From Cloacibacillus sp. (GTDB lineage Bacteria; Synergistota; Synergistia; Synergistales; Synergistaceae): 19,731 nucleotides of DNA. Position 1 is the first letter of the stretch; each line of letters opens with the position of its first letter. Both the position numbers and the translations under genes were made by a program. The stretch lies in NCBI RefSeq assembly GCF_020860125.1, contig NZ_JAJBUX010000091.1, positions 1-19,731 of the forward strand. The letters are read 5' to 3'. Under the pieces are notes generated by a model. It was given only the letters and a program-made list of their open reading frames with translations, was not told the origin of the DNA and searched no databases. This document shows positions 1-7,863 of the stretch, piece after piece.

Positions 1-17
1 AAGAATATTCGACAACA

Positions 18-51
18 AAGATGAGACGCCATAGGCAAGGCGTCTCATCTT
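18..51 (-). terminator. Intrinsic terminator after the Nif11-like gene
   Basis: A perfect 13-bp inverted repeat (18-30 with 39-51) encloses an 8-base loop. Read on the minus strand, the stem is followed by a T-rich run (TTTGTTG). It starts about 34 bases past the stop codon of the minus-strand gene ending at 85, so it most likely ends that transcript. Confidence 0.6.
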
Positions 52-84
52 CGTATATCTATGCCGTATGATTCCGTACCAGGT

Positions 85-342
85 TTATCCCATATGGTTT
101 CCCCATAACTTCATGACCAGATCCCGTATATCACCTTCGCCAAGGATATCCCGCTTATCCATCGGCATAGATAAAAACTCCTGACATACGGCGTCGTCGA
201 TCTGACGCGGAGTGAAGTCGAATCCCAGTTCGCGCAGAGCGCCGGCCCGTTCGCTCTCCTCCCTGGAGGCGATTTCAAGACATATCTCCCGCATCCGCCC
301 GTCGTTCAGCAGCGCGTGTAAAAAATCATGAGCGTCCCACAT
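85..342 (-). CDS. Nif11-like small protein (possible RiPP precursor or relative)
   Basis: This 85-residue protein resembles the Nif11 / nif11-like leader peptide family. Residues about 4-52 show the expected pattern: FLHALLNDGRMRE, an acidic stretch with EESERAGALRELGFDF, then TPRQIDDA. The GFDFTPRQIDDA segment is the most characteristic part. Family members are either nitrogen-fixation-associated small proteins or long leader peptides of ribosomally made, modified peptides. The tail (about 53-85) has no Gly-Gly cleavage motif and no Cys, Ser or Thr-rich core, and no modification enzyme lies in the window, so a RiPP role is unproven. The ATG at 342 follows a GGGAGGG ribosome site at 354-360. 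The start codon directly abuts the stop of an upstream 22-codon ORF (TAGATG), suggesting translational coupling. Family assignment is by pattern recognition only. Confidence 0.6.
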   Translation of the reverse strand: MWDAHDFLHALLNDGRMREICLEIASREESERAGALRELGFDFTPRQIDDAVCQEFLSMPMDKRDILGEGDIRDLVMKLWGNHMG

Positions 343-411
343 CTATCCGGATTCCCTCCCCTGCGCGGTATTTTTATGTCTCACAGAGAGCGTCATTCCT
401 ATATATGGCAT
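343..411 (-). CDS. 22-codon small ORF abutting the Nif11-like gene
   Basis: The ORF starts at ATG (411-409) with an excellent ribosome site, GGAGG at 419-423, 7 bases upstream. It encodes 22 residues beginning MPYIGMTLSVRHKN and ending QGRESG. Its TAG stop (345-343) is directly followed by the ATG of the Nif11-like gene, and the ribosome site of that gene lies inside this ORF. This could be a translated leader peptide that couples or tunes expression of the next gene, or a true microprotein. I do not recognise the peptide. The first codons recur near 6749 (MPYIGTTAY then stop), with a synonymous difference at the Ile codon. It could be chance; the strong ribosome site and the zero gap argue for translation. 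Confidence 0.45.
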   Translation of the reverse strand: MPYIGMTLSVRHKNTAQGRESG

Positions 412-477
412 ATTTTATCCTCCATAAAATCTTTTTGTGCCACATCTGACTGAAAATACAGTCTCAATCTAAACGGA

Positions 478-516
478 GCGCCGGTATGGCCTGGAGCCTT
501 CCGCCCATACCGGCGC
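478..516 (-). terminator. Intrinsic terminator after the giant surface protein gene
   Basis: A perfect 12-bp GC-rich inverted repeat (478-489 with 505-516, GCGCCGGTATGG) has a 15-base loop. It lies just past the TAA stop of the large minus-strand gene at 531. On the minus strand the stem is followed by TCCGTTTAG, a short T run, so the call rests on stem strength and position. Confidence 0.6.
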
Positions 517-530
517 AGTCTGTATCTTGT

Positions 531-3500
531 TTACCGGAAGAATTTCCTGATCCTGATGATAAACGGCAGCAGCAACGCCGCGCCCACATATACTCCTGAA
601 TTACAGCCACTTCCGCTTTTTCCATCCTCTTTTGACGGATCTTCGTTGGGGTTCTTTATCTCCACTATATATGACGCGTGAACCCCGGAGGCGTCGTTTG
701 CGGCGGCGGTGATAATGGCAAGCCCGTATCCTCTGGCCGTCACACTGCCGTCCGAGGCGACCTCCGCGACCTCTGGCTTGCTGCTGGACCACGAAAGGCT
801 TTTCACGGTGGCGTTTTCCGGTTCGACCGCCGTCTCTATCCTGAGCGTCTCATTCAGTTTCAGGTTAAACGGTCCCGTTTTTGAAAATGTGATTTTTTCC
901 ACCGGTACGACCGGCCTTCTTACGGTGACCGTGTAGGAGGCGCTCTTTTCGCTCACGGCGTCCGTCACCGTTATTTCACAGCTTCCCTCCAGCTGGAACG
1001 TCGTCAGCGTTCCGTCCGCCGCGTCCACCGCGGCGATATCTTCTCTGGCGCTCCGCCATGAAAGCGACACATTGGCGGAGGAGGGTAAGACGGAGGGGGT
1101 GAGTCCTTCCGCCGTGGTCTCGGTCCCCAGCTCGAGGGACGGCGGATCTCCCGCGTTGAGGAAGACGATGTTATCCGCTTTGCCGCCCGCCTTTTTTACC
1201 ACCGTGACGTCGCACGACGAGGTATAGGTATCACCGGCTCCCGTGGTTATAGAGGCCTCTATTACACTCCTGCCGCTTGCGACTGCGGTCACCGTGCCGT
1301 CCGCCGCGACCTCCGCGATGTCGGTGCTCGTGGATGACCAGACGACCTTTCCATAGGCGCTGGAGGGGGAGAATTCCACCGAAAGAGGATATCTCTCTCC
1401 CTCGGTTATCTCCGCGGAGACCGGAGTGACCCTGATGCCGTTCGGCACCGTGGCGTCGTACGAGCCGTCTTTGCCGCATGATATCGTTCCGCTCACATAA
1501 TTTCCGTTTAGCAGTGGGTTTGAGAAAGACAGCGAGCTGCCCTGCTTCACCATGATGTTGATCTTGTCGTTTCCCTGCGTTATCAGCTGCGGCGCGCCGG
1601 AGGAGTCCGCCGTCGAGGCGTCTATCATCGCCCCGTCGTAAAGAGAGACGAGAGCGCCCCGCGCCAGCAGAAGCGAATTAGAGACGGCCAGCTTACAGTT
1701 TTGCACCAGCAGCGTGCCGCCCTCCTCCACGGAGAGGGAATACAGATCGGTGTCGCTATCCACCGTGAATACCTCGCCCCTCTTTATCACATAGGCGGAG
1801 GTGACGGTGAACGTTTTTTCCGCGCTGACGACATCCGAAGTACCGGCTGGGCAGAGCGTCAGCGTTATCGCGCACTCTCCACGTCCTCCGTCGCCACCGG
1901 AGAGGGCGGTCAAGATGCCGTTTTCATCCACGTCCGCAATATTCTTGTTGGAGCTCTTCCATTCCGTCTTTGTGACCGTCGTTCCCGGAGGGGTGACGTC
2001 ATAACTCAAAGCCAGCGACACCCTGTCGTTTGGCCCGGTTATCTTCAGATTTTCCGAAGTTCCGTCGGGGAGTACGATATTGGCCCTGACCTTTGGGGAA
2101 TATTCAACTATAGCCTCTATATCCCAGCGTTCGCCCCATTTCAGATCGCGGCTTATGACATTGCCCTCCGCTCCGTTAAGCTTTAACTTATAGTCCTCGG
2201 GAATGTCGAAGGTCACGGAATAGAGCCCGTCCTTTTCCGGCGTGTAAGTATAGGAACCGCTGCCGCTCTCCGCCAGGTCCCCGGAGGCGTCGCTGATGCT
2301 CCAGCGGGCGTCGGCGGAAGCAACGTCTCCCGATACGGTGATGTTTATAGCGGGGCTGTTGACCTCCCTCACGGCGAAGGCGAGGGATAGATTATAGACA
2401 CCGTCGTTCGCGCCGTCCTGCACCAGATAATAGTTTCTGTCGCGTACCGTATTATCGCCGTCGTTTTTGATATCCATCTTCGTGAGCCACTTGACGCCGC
2501 TCTTTTTGTCCGTGCCGATATCGCCGGAAACGCCTCCGGGATGGTCGAAGAGCAAAATCCGCGTCGACACCAGATAACAGTCGCCGGACTTGCTGACCTC
2601 CGCGTACTTAGCCGTATCGCCTCCGGCCGCGTCGCTGAGGCTGCGGGCGTGGAGATAAATTCCGCCGGCGTCTTCGCTTACGACCACAAACAGCGGGACA
2701 TTTCGCAGGAAACTCTCGGTGAGATTTCCCTCGTCGATGTTGGCGCTAAGCTCCTGCGGGATATCGGCCGACGATATAGTGAAATTCGCCTCGATAGGCA
2801 GATAATCGCCGCTGGTGACCTCGCTGCCGTGATTGTTTTTAAATGTCTCCGTCAGCATGCGCCAGAACTTGACGAAAATACCGCCGTCGGAGCCAGCGTT
2901 ACCAGAGGCGGAGGTGTTTTTCAGCGCGATCAGCTTCACCCTGTCCCTTGAAGCCGGTTCGATATCCCAGTAACGGGCGATCGCCTCCGCGATATCGCCG
3001 CTGGCGGCAAACTCCGTCACTTCGATATCCATGCTGTCTGCGTGTATCGGCTTTATAGAGGAGAGTTTGTTTTCGTCAAAGCCCGCCGGCAGAGTGCCCT
3101 TATCCTTCATCGCCGTGAAGGCGTCATAGATGAGGAAATCCTCCAATGAATTTTCTTTGATATCCAGTACGCCGGAACGGTCGGCGTCCGTCCTATTTTC
3201 CTCCGGCACGACGACGGGGCCGTCGTCCGCCACCCGCCAGAGATACTGCGAGCCGAAATCGGAGAGCGACCTTTTCAGCACGCCGGGGCCGCTGTAGGTA
3301 AAGCTGCCGTTGCTCGCGGAGGATGCCGCCGCGTAGATATGTCCGCCGATTGGCGCGCCCTCGATGGCAAGCTCCAGATTGCCGGTTACTTTGCCTTCGA
3401 CCGTAAGCTTCTTGTCGTTAGGCAGAGTTATTTTGCCGCTGCCCGAAAGGTCCGTTGTAACTAAGCCATCATTTTTGATATGCAGCGCCGCGCCCTCCGC

Positions 3501-6356
3501 GACGTCTAAATCAAAGCAGGTGAAGGGGGAATACTGCGTCTCCGTAAAAGTCATGTCGGCGGATTTTTCTATATAGATGTTGTCGCAGACGTAGGCGTTT
3601 GCGAGGCCGGAGGTGTTTTTTACAGTCAGCGTTCTTTTCCCCGAGACGGCCGTGACGTCGGGTGGGTTGGGCGGCTCAAAATGAAAAGCGCTGTCGATGA
3701 CCGCGTTATCCAGCAGCAAACTGGCGGGACCATTTACTTTGGCGCTGGCGGCGGCATTGCCTGAATAACCATATATCTGCAGACTTGATGGAGAAAAATC
3801 GCTGCCATAAATTTCTAGGCTGACGCCCCCGATATCGGCATTTGAATTGCTGGAGAAGGCTATGCCGGCAAACGATAAAAAGCCCTTTATCTCCGATTGG
3901 CCGCCTGTGCATATAAATCTGGATGTTGCTGTGCCTTTGACCTCGGTATTTGAAGATGTTCCATACGTATACCCTGCACCATGGTATTCTTTAGCTATTG
4001 CCGCTGATTTTAGCGTGTTGGTGACATTGCCGTTGACTTCGGCGTTTGAAGAAGTTCCCCCATATACATATCCGGCACCGGTGTAGTTCGACATCGTGCC
4101 GGACTCTATAGTCGTGGACACGCTGCCGTGGACCGCAGCGTTTGAAGAACTGGCGCTTGTATATCCTGCGCCGTAGTATGATGATTTAATCGTACAAGAT
4201 TTTATTGTGGTGCTCACGTCGCCGCCAGTATTCGAAGGATTGCCGTCAATATCAAAACCTACGGTGGATTTGCCGTTTGCCGCTGTAGCCTTTCCGGCGG
4301 CGGTGAAATTGTATGTACTGATTTCGTCAATAGTTGTAGTGACGTTGCCGGTCACTGCGCATCCGCCTGCTGTGGATGTGCTGCCGGCGCCGATAAACTC
4401 GCCGCTGCTGAGGTTTGCTCCATTGCCTATCGTTGTTTTGATGTCGCCGCCGATGGAGAGGGTCCCTTTACTCGCCGTTGAACTCCCTGTCAAACTGCCG
4501 CCTGCATAAAACCATGTGCCGACGAGGTTATCCCCTATAGATGTTTCCACATTATTGGCGATAGTGATTGACGGCGTATAGGTAGTTCCGTCGCCGTAAA
4601 CTTGCCCGGCACAGTATATCGGGCCGTTGGAGATAAAATTGTCGCCTATTTTTATTTCTACGTTTTGTACATTCAGCTTTCCGCTCACGTATCCGACGCC
4701 GTAAAATCTATAGTTTACAATCATACGGTCCCTGGCTGAAAAGGAAAGATCTTTCGCTATATTGACTTCGCCGTTCGTACTATTTATGTATGCGCCATAG
4801 AACCTGCTGCAGACAAAATCGTCGCCGGCCTTTATTTTGACGCCTCCGCCTATATTCACGACGCTTGTCGACGAGGCGGTGATATCCGCGCAGCCGATGA
4901 GCCAAGTGTCTAGATCATCCATGGAGCAGCCGTCCCCGATGTTGATGTTGATATCCCCGGCGATATTTGCCTCCCCGCCGCCCGAAGATATTTTTACGCC
5001 GCCGTTGAGCTTCTCTCCATGTATGACCTTTGCGCCGTCATGAAGATTGACCGTTATGCCGCCGTTAACGTTTATTTTTCCAAAGCCTTCAATAAATCCG
5101 CCGCCCACGACGTCGGAGACGTATTCCGTGCCGGAGGTGATTTTATAGAGGTCGACCGTTATATCGCCGGATATCTCGCCTATATGTCTATTCTTATAGA
5201 CATAAGGGCCGCCGTAGATATGGTCCGCGTATCTGTTGATTCCCAGATGCACGTCCCCGACCACCCGCGATGTGGCGGTACAGTTATTTTGGGGAACGTT
5301 GGTGGTGGCACAGCCGCCGCCGTAGATAGCGCCGATGCAGCTTGACCTTTCTGTATCGCTGAAATCGGCGCTGGCGATACTGATGTCGATATTGCCGACG
5401 ATTTCCAAAACAGCGTCGCCTGTATCGGGATGTTCCGCCTGGCCTCCGCCGTAGATTATTGGGATGTTGGTACTTCCATTTCCGCCAGCGAATGATTTTT
5501 TACCTGTCATGATCTTTATATCGCCGTACTGTCTGAATGTTCCCGTCGCGTCTCTGACTATGCCGCCGCCGTAGACGCGCGTCGAAGTTACTTTGCCCAC
5601 TCTATTGTCGAAATCTACGCCCTCAATATCGATGGTCACCGGCATCGGCCTGTCCTTTGTCCCGATATTTGAGTTGTAGCCGCCGCCGTATACGGAGCCG
5701 ATATCACCGGTTTCGGTGACTGTGATGTTGATTGCCGAACTGCCCTCGGAGGTCATGTCGGCGGAGTTGCATCCGCCGTATATTATGGCACTCTTTCCTT
5801 TGACCGTTATGTCGATGTTTTCGCTGTCTTTCAGGACGAGGTCGCTGGCGTTACAGCCGCCATATAGGGTGCCGTCGATATAGACGTTTTCGCCGATCGT
5901 TATTGGTATGCCGTTGGCGTAGAGGTTGAGCGAGGTAGAGGCGTATGTCACGAAAAGTTTGCAGTCGCCGGAGGCCGACTCGATGGAAAGCGAGGTGATG
6001 CCTCTGTCCGTCGGCACGTATACGTCGTTTCCACCCTCACTGGAGGACATCAAATTATCGCCCGTGACGATGACCGTCAGGTCGCCGATGTCGCCGGAAG
6101 ATACTTTGGCAAGGTGTTTCAGAGCGCCTCTGAATGTCTCAAACGGGTCGGCCTGCGTTCCTGAACCTTTATCGTCGTTGCCGGAATCGCTGCCGGAATA
6201 TTGCACGTAGACGGTGGTCCGCGTCGGGGCGGCTGCCGCGAAGCTATGAAGTAAGACTGATGAAGCTAAAATGAATAAAAGAAGCGGTAGAATTAAATAA
6301 ACTTTGCTATATCTTTCTGGGGGGGGCAATTCGAGTTGATTTTTGCGGTACATCAT
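531..6356 (-). CDS. Giant secreted surface protein with BIG2 domains and Synergist-CTERM sorting tail
   Basis: This 1,941-residue protein has a long basic/polar N-region, then a hydrophobic helix (about 19-38) and an Ala-rich likely signal-peptidase site near 40-44. Residues about 45-900 are Gly/Tyr/Thr/Ser-rich with many YGGG, YGGC and GAGY motifs at beta-strand spacing, as in right-handed beta-helix adhesins. An EF-hand-like loop (D1057-A-D-R-S-G-V-L-D-I-K-E) opens a segment I do not recognise (about 1070-1350). Four BIG2-type Ig-like domains follow (about 1440-1520, 1640-1720, 1725-1813, 1815-1903), each with the WSS..IA.V...G.(L/V)TA pattern. The end (SGSGC1918NSG, helix, RIRKFFR) fits the Synergist-CTERM sorting signal. 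It is probably an envelope-anchored adhesin or structural protein. The ATGATG at 6356 has no clear ribosome site; a better-placed ATG at 6378 is in another frame, separated by a C8 tract. It is transcribed alone. Confidence 0.85.
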   Translation of the reverse strand: MMYRKNQLELPPPERYSKVYLILPLLLFILASSVLLHSFAAAAPTRTTVYVQYSGSDSGNDDKGSGTQADPFETFRGALKHLAKVSSGDIGDLTVIVTGDNLMSSSEGGNDVYVPTDRGITSLSIESASGDCKLFVTYASTSLNLYANGIPITIGENVYIDGTLYGGCNASDLVLKDSENIDITVKGKSAIIYGGCNSADMTSEGSSAINITVTETGDIGSVYGGGYNSNIGTKDRPMPVTIDIEGVDFDNRVGKVTSTRVYGGGIVRDATGTFRQYGDIKIMTGKKSFAGGNGSTNIPIIYGGGQAEHPDTGDAVLEIVGNIDISIASADFSDTERSSCIGAIYGGGCATTNVPQNNCTATSRVVGDVHLGINRYADHIYGGPYVYKNRHIGEISGDITVDLYKITSGTEYVSDVVGGGFIEGFGKINVNGGITVNLHDGAKVIHGEKLNGGVKISSGGGEANIAGDININIGDGCSMDDLDTWLIGCADITASSTSVVNIGGGVKIKAGDDFVCSRFYGAYINSTNGEVNIAKDLSFSARDRMIVNYRFYGVGYVSGKLNVQNVEIKIGDNFISNGPIYCAGQVYGDGTTYTPSITIANNVETSIGDNLVGTWFYAGGSLTGSSTASKGTLSIGGDIKTTIGNGANLSSGEFIGAGSTSTAGGCAVTGNVTTTIDEISTYNFTAAGKATAANGKSTVGFDIDGNPSNTGGDVSTTIKSCTIKSSYYGAGYTSASSSNAAVHGSVSTTIESGTMSNYTGAGYVYGGTSSNAEVNGNVTNTLKSAAIAKEYHGAGYTYGTSSNTEVKGTATSRFICTGGQSEIKGFLSFAGIAFSSNSNADIGGVSLEIYGSDFSPSSLQIYGYSGNAAASAKVNGPASLLLDNAVIDSAFHFEPPNPPDVTAVSGKRTLTVKNTSGLANAYVCDNIYIEKSADMTFTETQYSPFTCFDLDVAEGAALHIKNDGLVTTDLSGSGKITLPNDKKLTVEGKVTGNLELAIEGAPIGGHIYAAASSASNGSFTYSGPGVLKRSLSDFGSQYLWRVADDGPVVVPEENRTDADRSGVLDIKENSLEDFLIYDAFTAMKDKGTLPAGFDENKLSSIKPIHADSMDIEVTEFAASGDIAEAIARYWDIEPASRDRVKLIALKNTSASGNAGSDGGIFVKFWRMLTETFKNNHGSEVTSGDYLPIEANFTISSADIPQELSANIDEGNLTESFLRNVPLFVVVSEDAGGIYLHARSLSDAAGGDTAKYAEVSKSGDCYLVSTRILLFDHPGGVSGDIGTDKKSGVKWLTKMDIKNDGDNTVRDRNYYLVQDGANDGVYNLSLAFAVREVNSPAINITVSGDVASADARWSISDASGDLAESGSGSYTYTPEKDGLYSVTFDIPEDYKLKLNGAEGNVISRDLKWGERWDIEAIVEYSPKVRANIVLPDGTSENLKITGPNDRVSLALSYDVTPPGTTVTKTEWKSSNKNIADVDENGILTALSGGDGGRGECAITLTLCPAGTSDVVSAEKTFTVTSAYVIKRGEVFTVDSDTDLYSLSVEEGGTLLVQNCKLAVSNSLLLARGALVSLYDGAMIDASTADSSGAPQLITQGNDKINIMVKQGSSLSFSNPLLNGNYVSGTISCGKDGSYDATVPNGIRVTPVSAEITEGERYPLSVEFSPSSAYGKVVWSSTSTDIAEVAADGTVTAVASGRSVIEASITTGAGDTYTSSCDVTVVKKAGGKADNIVFLNAGDPPSLELGTETTAEGLTPSVLPSSANVSLSWRSAREDIAAVDAADGTLTTFQLEGSCEITVTDAVSEKSASYTVTVRRPVVPVEKITFSKTGPFNLKLNETLRIETAVEPENATVKSLSWSSSKPEVAEVASDGSVTARGYGLAIITAAANDASGVHASYIVEIKNPNEDPSKEDGKSGSGCNSGVYVGAALLLPFIIRIRKFFR
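3896..4187 (-). repeat. Three tandem ~96-bp repeats inside the surface protein gene
   Basis: Three consecutive units of about 31-33 codons encode Y-x-GAGY, then a Ser/Thr-rich stretch with SSN(A/T)xV, then a strand such as G(S/N)V(S/T)(T/N)T. A TTTGAAG marker on the plus strand recurs at 3949, 4045 and 4141, exactly 96 bases apart, with one-codon indels elsewhere. The units cover residues about 724-820 and have diverged clearly at the DNA level. Confidence 0.7.
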
Positions 6357-6378
6357 GAGATTTAGCTAGACCAAGCAT
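6307..6378 (-). CDS. 23-codon ORF from the upstream start, closed just after a C8 tract
   Basis: An ATG at 6378-6376 is preceded by a strong ribosome site (GAGGAGAG, ending 7 bases upstream) and lies about 38 bases from the predicted transcription start. It reads 23 codons (beginning MLGLAKSHDV, ending RIAPPRKI) and stops at TAG (6309-6307), immediately after eight consecutive C residues (6319-6326 as G on the plus strand). It overlaps the 5' end of the giant gene in a different frame. Loss of one C, or gain of two, would fuse this start to the signal peptide frame of the giant protein. It is therefore better seen as an out-of-frame start state of that gene than as an independent gene, although a leader-peptide role is possible. 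Confidence 0.5.
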   Translation of the reverse strand: MLGLAKSHDVPQKSTRIAPPRKI

Positions 6379-6422
6379 AGTAAAACTCTCCTCTTTAAGT
6401 ATTGGGGTATTTTATGAGTCCA

Positions 6423-6451
6423 ATAATACGCTCCTAAATTATCTTTTGCAA
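6423..6451 (-). promoter_or_regulatory. Sigma-70-type promoter of the giant surface protein gene
   Basis: Read on the minus strand, a -35 TTGCAA (6451-6446) is separated by exactly 17 bases from a -10 TATTAT (6428-6423). The predicted start, about 6416, leaves a short leader containing the GAGGAGAG ribosome site for the ATG at 6378. The rest of the 6357-6760 gap holds AT-rich sequence and hairpins but no gene I can support. Confidence 0.6.
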
Positions 6452-6614
6452 GTTTTGTGAAGGGTAAAAATAAGGATAAAATTTTATTTGAATTGTTTGG
6501 TTATCGCTGATTTATTTTATCGTAATCAATCGCGCCGCGAAAACGTTCTCCGACGTTTTTATCTTTCTCGGAATGCCGCGTATTTGGCCCCGCGTACTGC
6601 GGAAGGACTTAAGG

Positions 6615-6647
6615 ACAAAAATGACAGAGGTGATTTTCCCCTCTGTC
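6615..6647 (-). terminator. Intrinsic terminator, distal of two after the ABC operon
   Basis: An 8-bp inverted repeat GACAGAGG/CCTCTGTC (6623-6630 with 6640-6647) is followed on the minus strand by ATTTTTG. It lies past another hairpin (6671-6709) and downstream of the ATPase gene stop at 6760, so it probably acts as the second terminator of the ABC transporter operon. Confidence 0.55.
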
Positions 6648-6670
6648 CATGAGTAATATATGATAATTAG

Positions 6671-6709
6671 TGATGAAGAGGCGTCCGATATGCCGGCGCC
6701 TCTTCATCA
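6671..6709 (-). terminator. Strong hairpin, proximal terminator-like element after the ABC operon
   Basis: A perfect 13-bp inverted repeat (6671-6683 with 6697-6709, TGATGAAGAGGCG) has a 13-base spacer. The minus-strand tail (CTAATTATC) has few T residues, so by itself it may be an mRNA 3'-end protecting hairpin; with the T-tailed hairpin just beyond, it forms a tandem transcript end. Confidence 0.45.
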
Positions 6710-6759
6710 TTATATTTACCTAGTATGCAGTCGTTCCGATATATGGCATATTCGTAAGG

Positions 6760-7863
6760 CTATTTGCTTTGGCTTTCAACGCGGGGCAGCGCGACGGTCA
6801 ATTCGGAATTAAAACTGAGCCCAACAGCCGCCCCTGTCTCATATCTCGCGGCTCCGGGGAAATAGTTTTCCATCACGGAGACCTGCGCGCCGTTTTCCAG
6901 CGTTATCATGTACTCCATGCGGTCGCCGCTGAATACGGCGCTTGTCACTGTACCAGCGAGCAGACCATCCGCACCCTCCCTAAGGGTGACGGCCTCGGGG
7001 CGCAGGATCAGGGATATCTCGTCTCCCGACGCGTAGGCCGCATCTGAGATGAGCTTGACGGTCAATGAGCGTTCGCCGATCTTCATCACACCGCGCTCCG
7101 CCCCCTCCCTCGCCGTGAGCGTACCGGCGATCGCGTTTGCCTGGCCGATGAAGTCCGCGACGAAGAGCGTGCGCGGGTGTGTGTAGATATCGAAGGGGGA
7201 GCCGATCTGCTCGACCTTGCCGCGGTTCATGACCATGATGCGGTCGGCCATCGTCAGTGCTTCCTTCTGGTCGTGCGTTACGTAGAGGCAGGTGATGTCG
7301 AGCTGCTTCTGGATACTGCGGATCTCCGTCCGCATGTGGAGGCGCAGCTTCGCGTCGAGGTTTGAGAGCGGTTCGTCCATCAGCAGCACCTTGGGGCGCA
7401 TGACGAGGACGCGCGCGAGCGCCACACGCTGCTGCTCGCCGCCCGAGAGCTGGTTGGGATAACGCCGCTCCGTGCCTTTGAGGCCGACCATCTCCAGCGC
7501 CTCGCCGACCTTCCGCGCGATATCCGTGGGGCTCTCGGAGCGCATCTTGAGCCCGTATCCCACATTGTCGCCGATCGTCATATGGGGGAAGAGCGCGTAG
7601 TTCTGGAAGACGAAGCCGATCTCGCGTTTGTTGACCATTACCTCGGTGACGTCCTCGCCGTCGATGAGTATACGGCCAGAAGATGGGGTCTCGAAGCCAG
7701 CCACCATGCGCAGCGTGGTCGTCTTGCCGCAGCCCGAGGGTCCGAGGAAGGTGACGAGTTCGCCGCCCTTCACCTCTAAATCTACCCGCTCGACCGCGTC
7801 GAACTTTACGCCGTCCTTGACGAATGTTTTTGTTATATTTTTAAGATGCAGATCTACAGCCAT
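6760..7863 (-). CDS. ABC transporter ATPase (ferric/spermidine-type, TOBE domain)
   Basis: This 367-residue cytoplasmic ATPase powers the adjacent importer. All nucleotide-binding motifs are intact: Walker A GPSGCGKTT (41-49), Q-loop Gln87, signature LSGGE (139-143), Walker B VLLMDEP (159-165) and switch His197 in YVTHDQ. The C-terminal third (about 240-360) has the LRPEAVTL pattern of a TOBE substrate/regulatory domain, as in PotA, FbpC and MalK. The length is normal for the group. Its ATG overlaps the permease stop by one base (TAATG), and a GGAGG ribosome site lies inside the end of the permease gene, so the two are translationally coupled. The ATPase does not reveal the substrate; iron(III), a phosphonate, a sugar phosphate or a polyamine are all possible from this subunit alone. 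Confidence 0.92.
   Translation of the reverse strand: MAVDLHLKNITKTFVKDGVKFDAVERVDLEVKGGELVTFLGPSGCGKTTTLRMVAGFETPSSGRILIDGEDVTEVMVNKREIGFVFQNYALFPHMTIGDNVGYGLKMRSESPTDIARKVGEALEMVGLKGTERRYPNQLSGGEQQRVALARVLVMRPKVLLMDEPLSNLDAKLRLHMRTEIRSIQKQLDITCLYVTHDQKEALTMADRIMVMNRGKVEQIGSPFDIYTHPRTLFVADFIGQANAIAGTLTAREGAERGVMKIGERSLTVKLISDAAYASGDEISLILRPEAVTLREGADGLLAGTVTSAVFSGDRMEYMITLENGAQVSVMENYFPGAARYETGAAVGLSFNSELTVALPRVESQSK

Noticed and set aside
85..342. Confident RiPP biosynthetic cluster
   Set aside because: Only a Nif11-like domain is present; no Gly-Gly cleavage motif, no obvious core peptide and no modification or export enzyme within the window.
1701..2186. Long open frames antisense to the surface protein gene, such as a 161-codon frame on the plus strand
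   Set aside because: They mirror the codon bias of the real gene, lack ribosome sites and resemble no protein family; the same holds for antisense frames in the ABC, RimO and RecA regions.
3896..4187. CRISPR-like array
   Set aside because: The regularly spaced repeats are in-frame coding units of the surface protein, diverged in sequence and with no unique spacers.
6540..6559. AAAACGT/ACGTTTT hairpin upstream of the surface protein gene as a plus-strand terminator
   Set aside because: Short AT-rich stem with no plus-strand gene ending nearby; likely chance.
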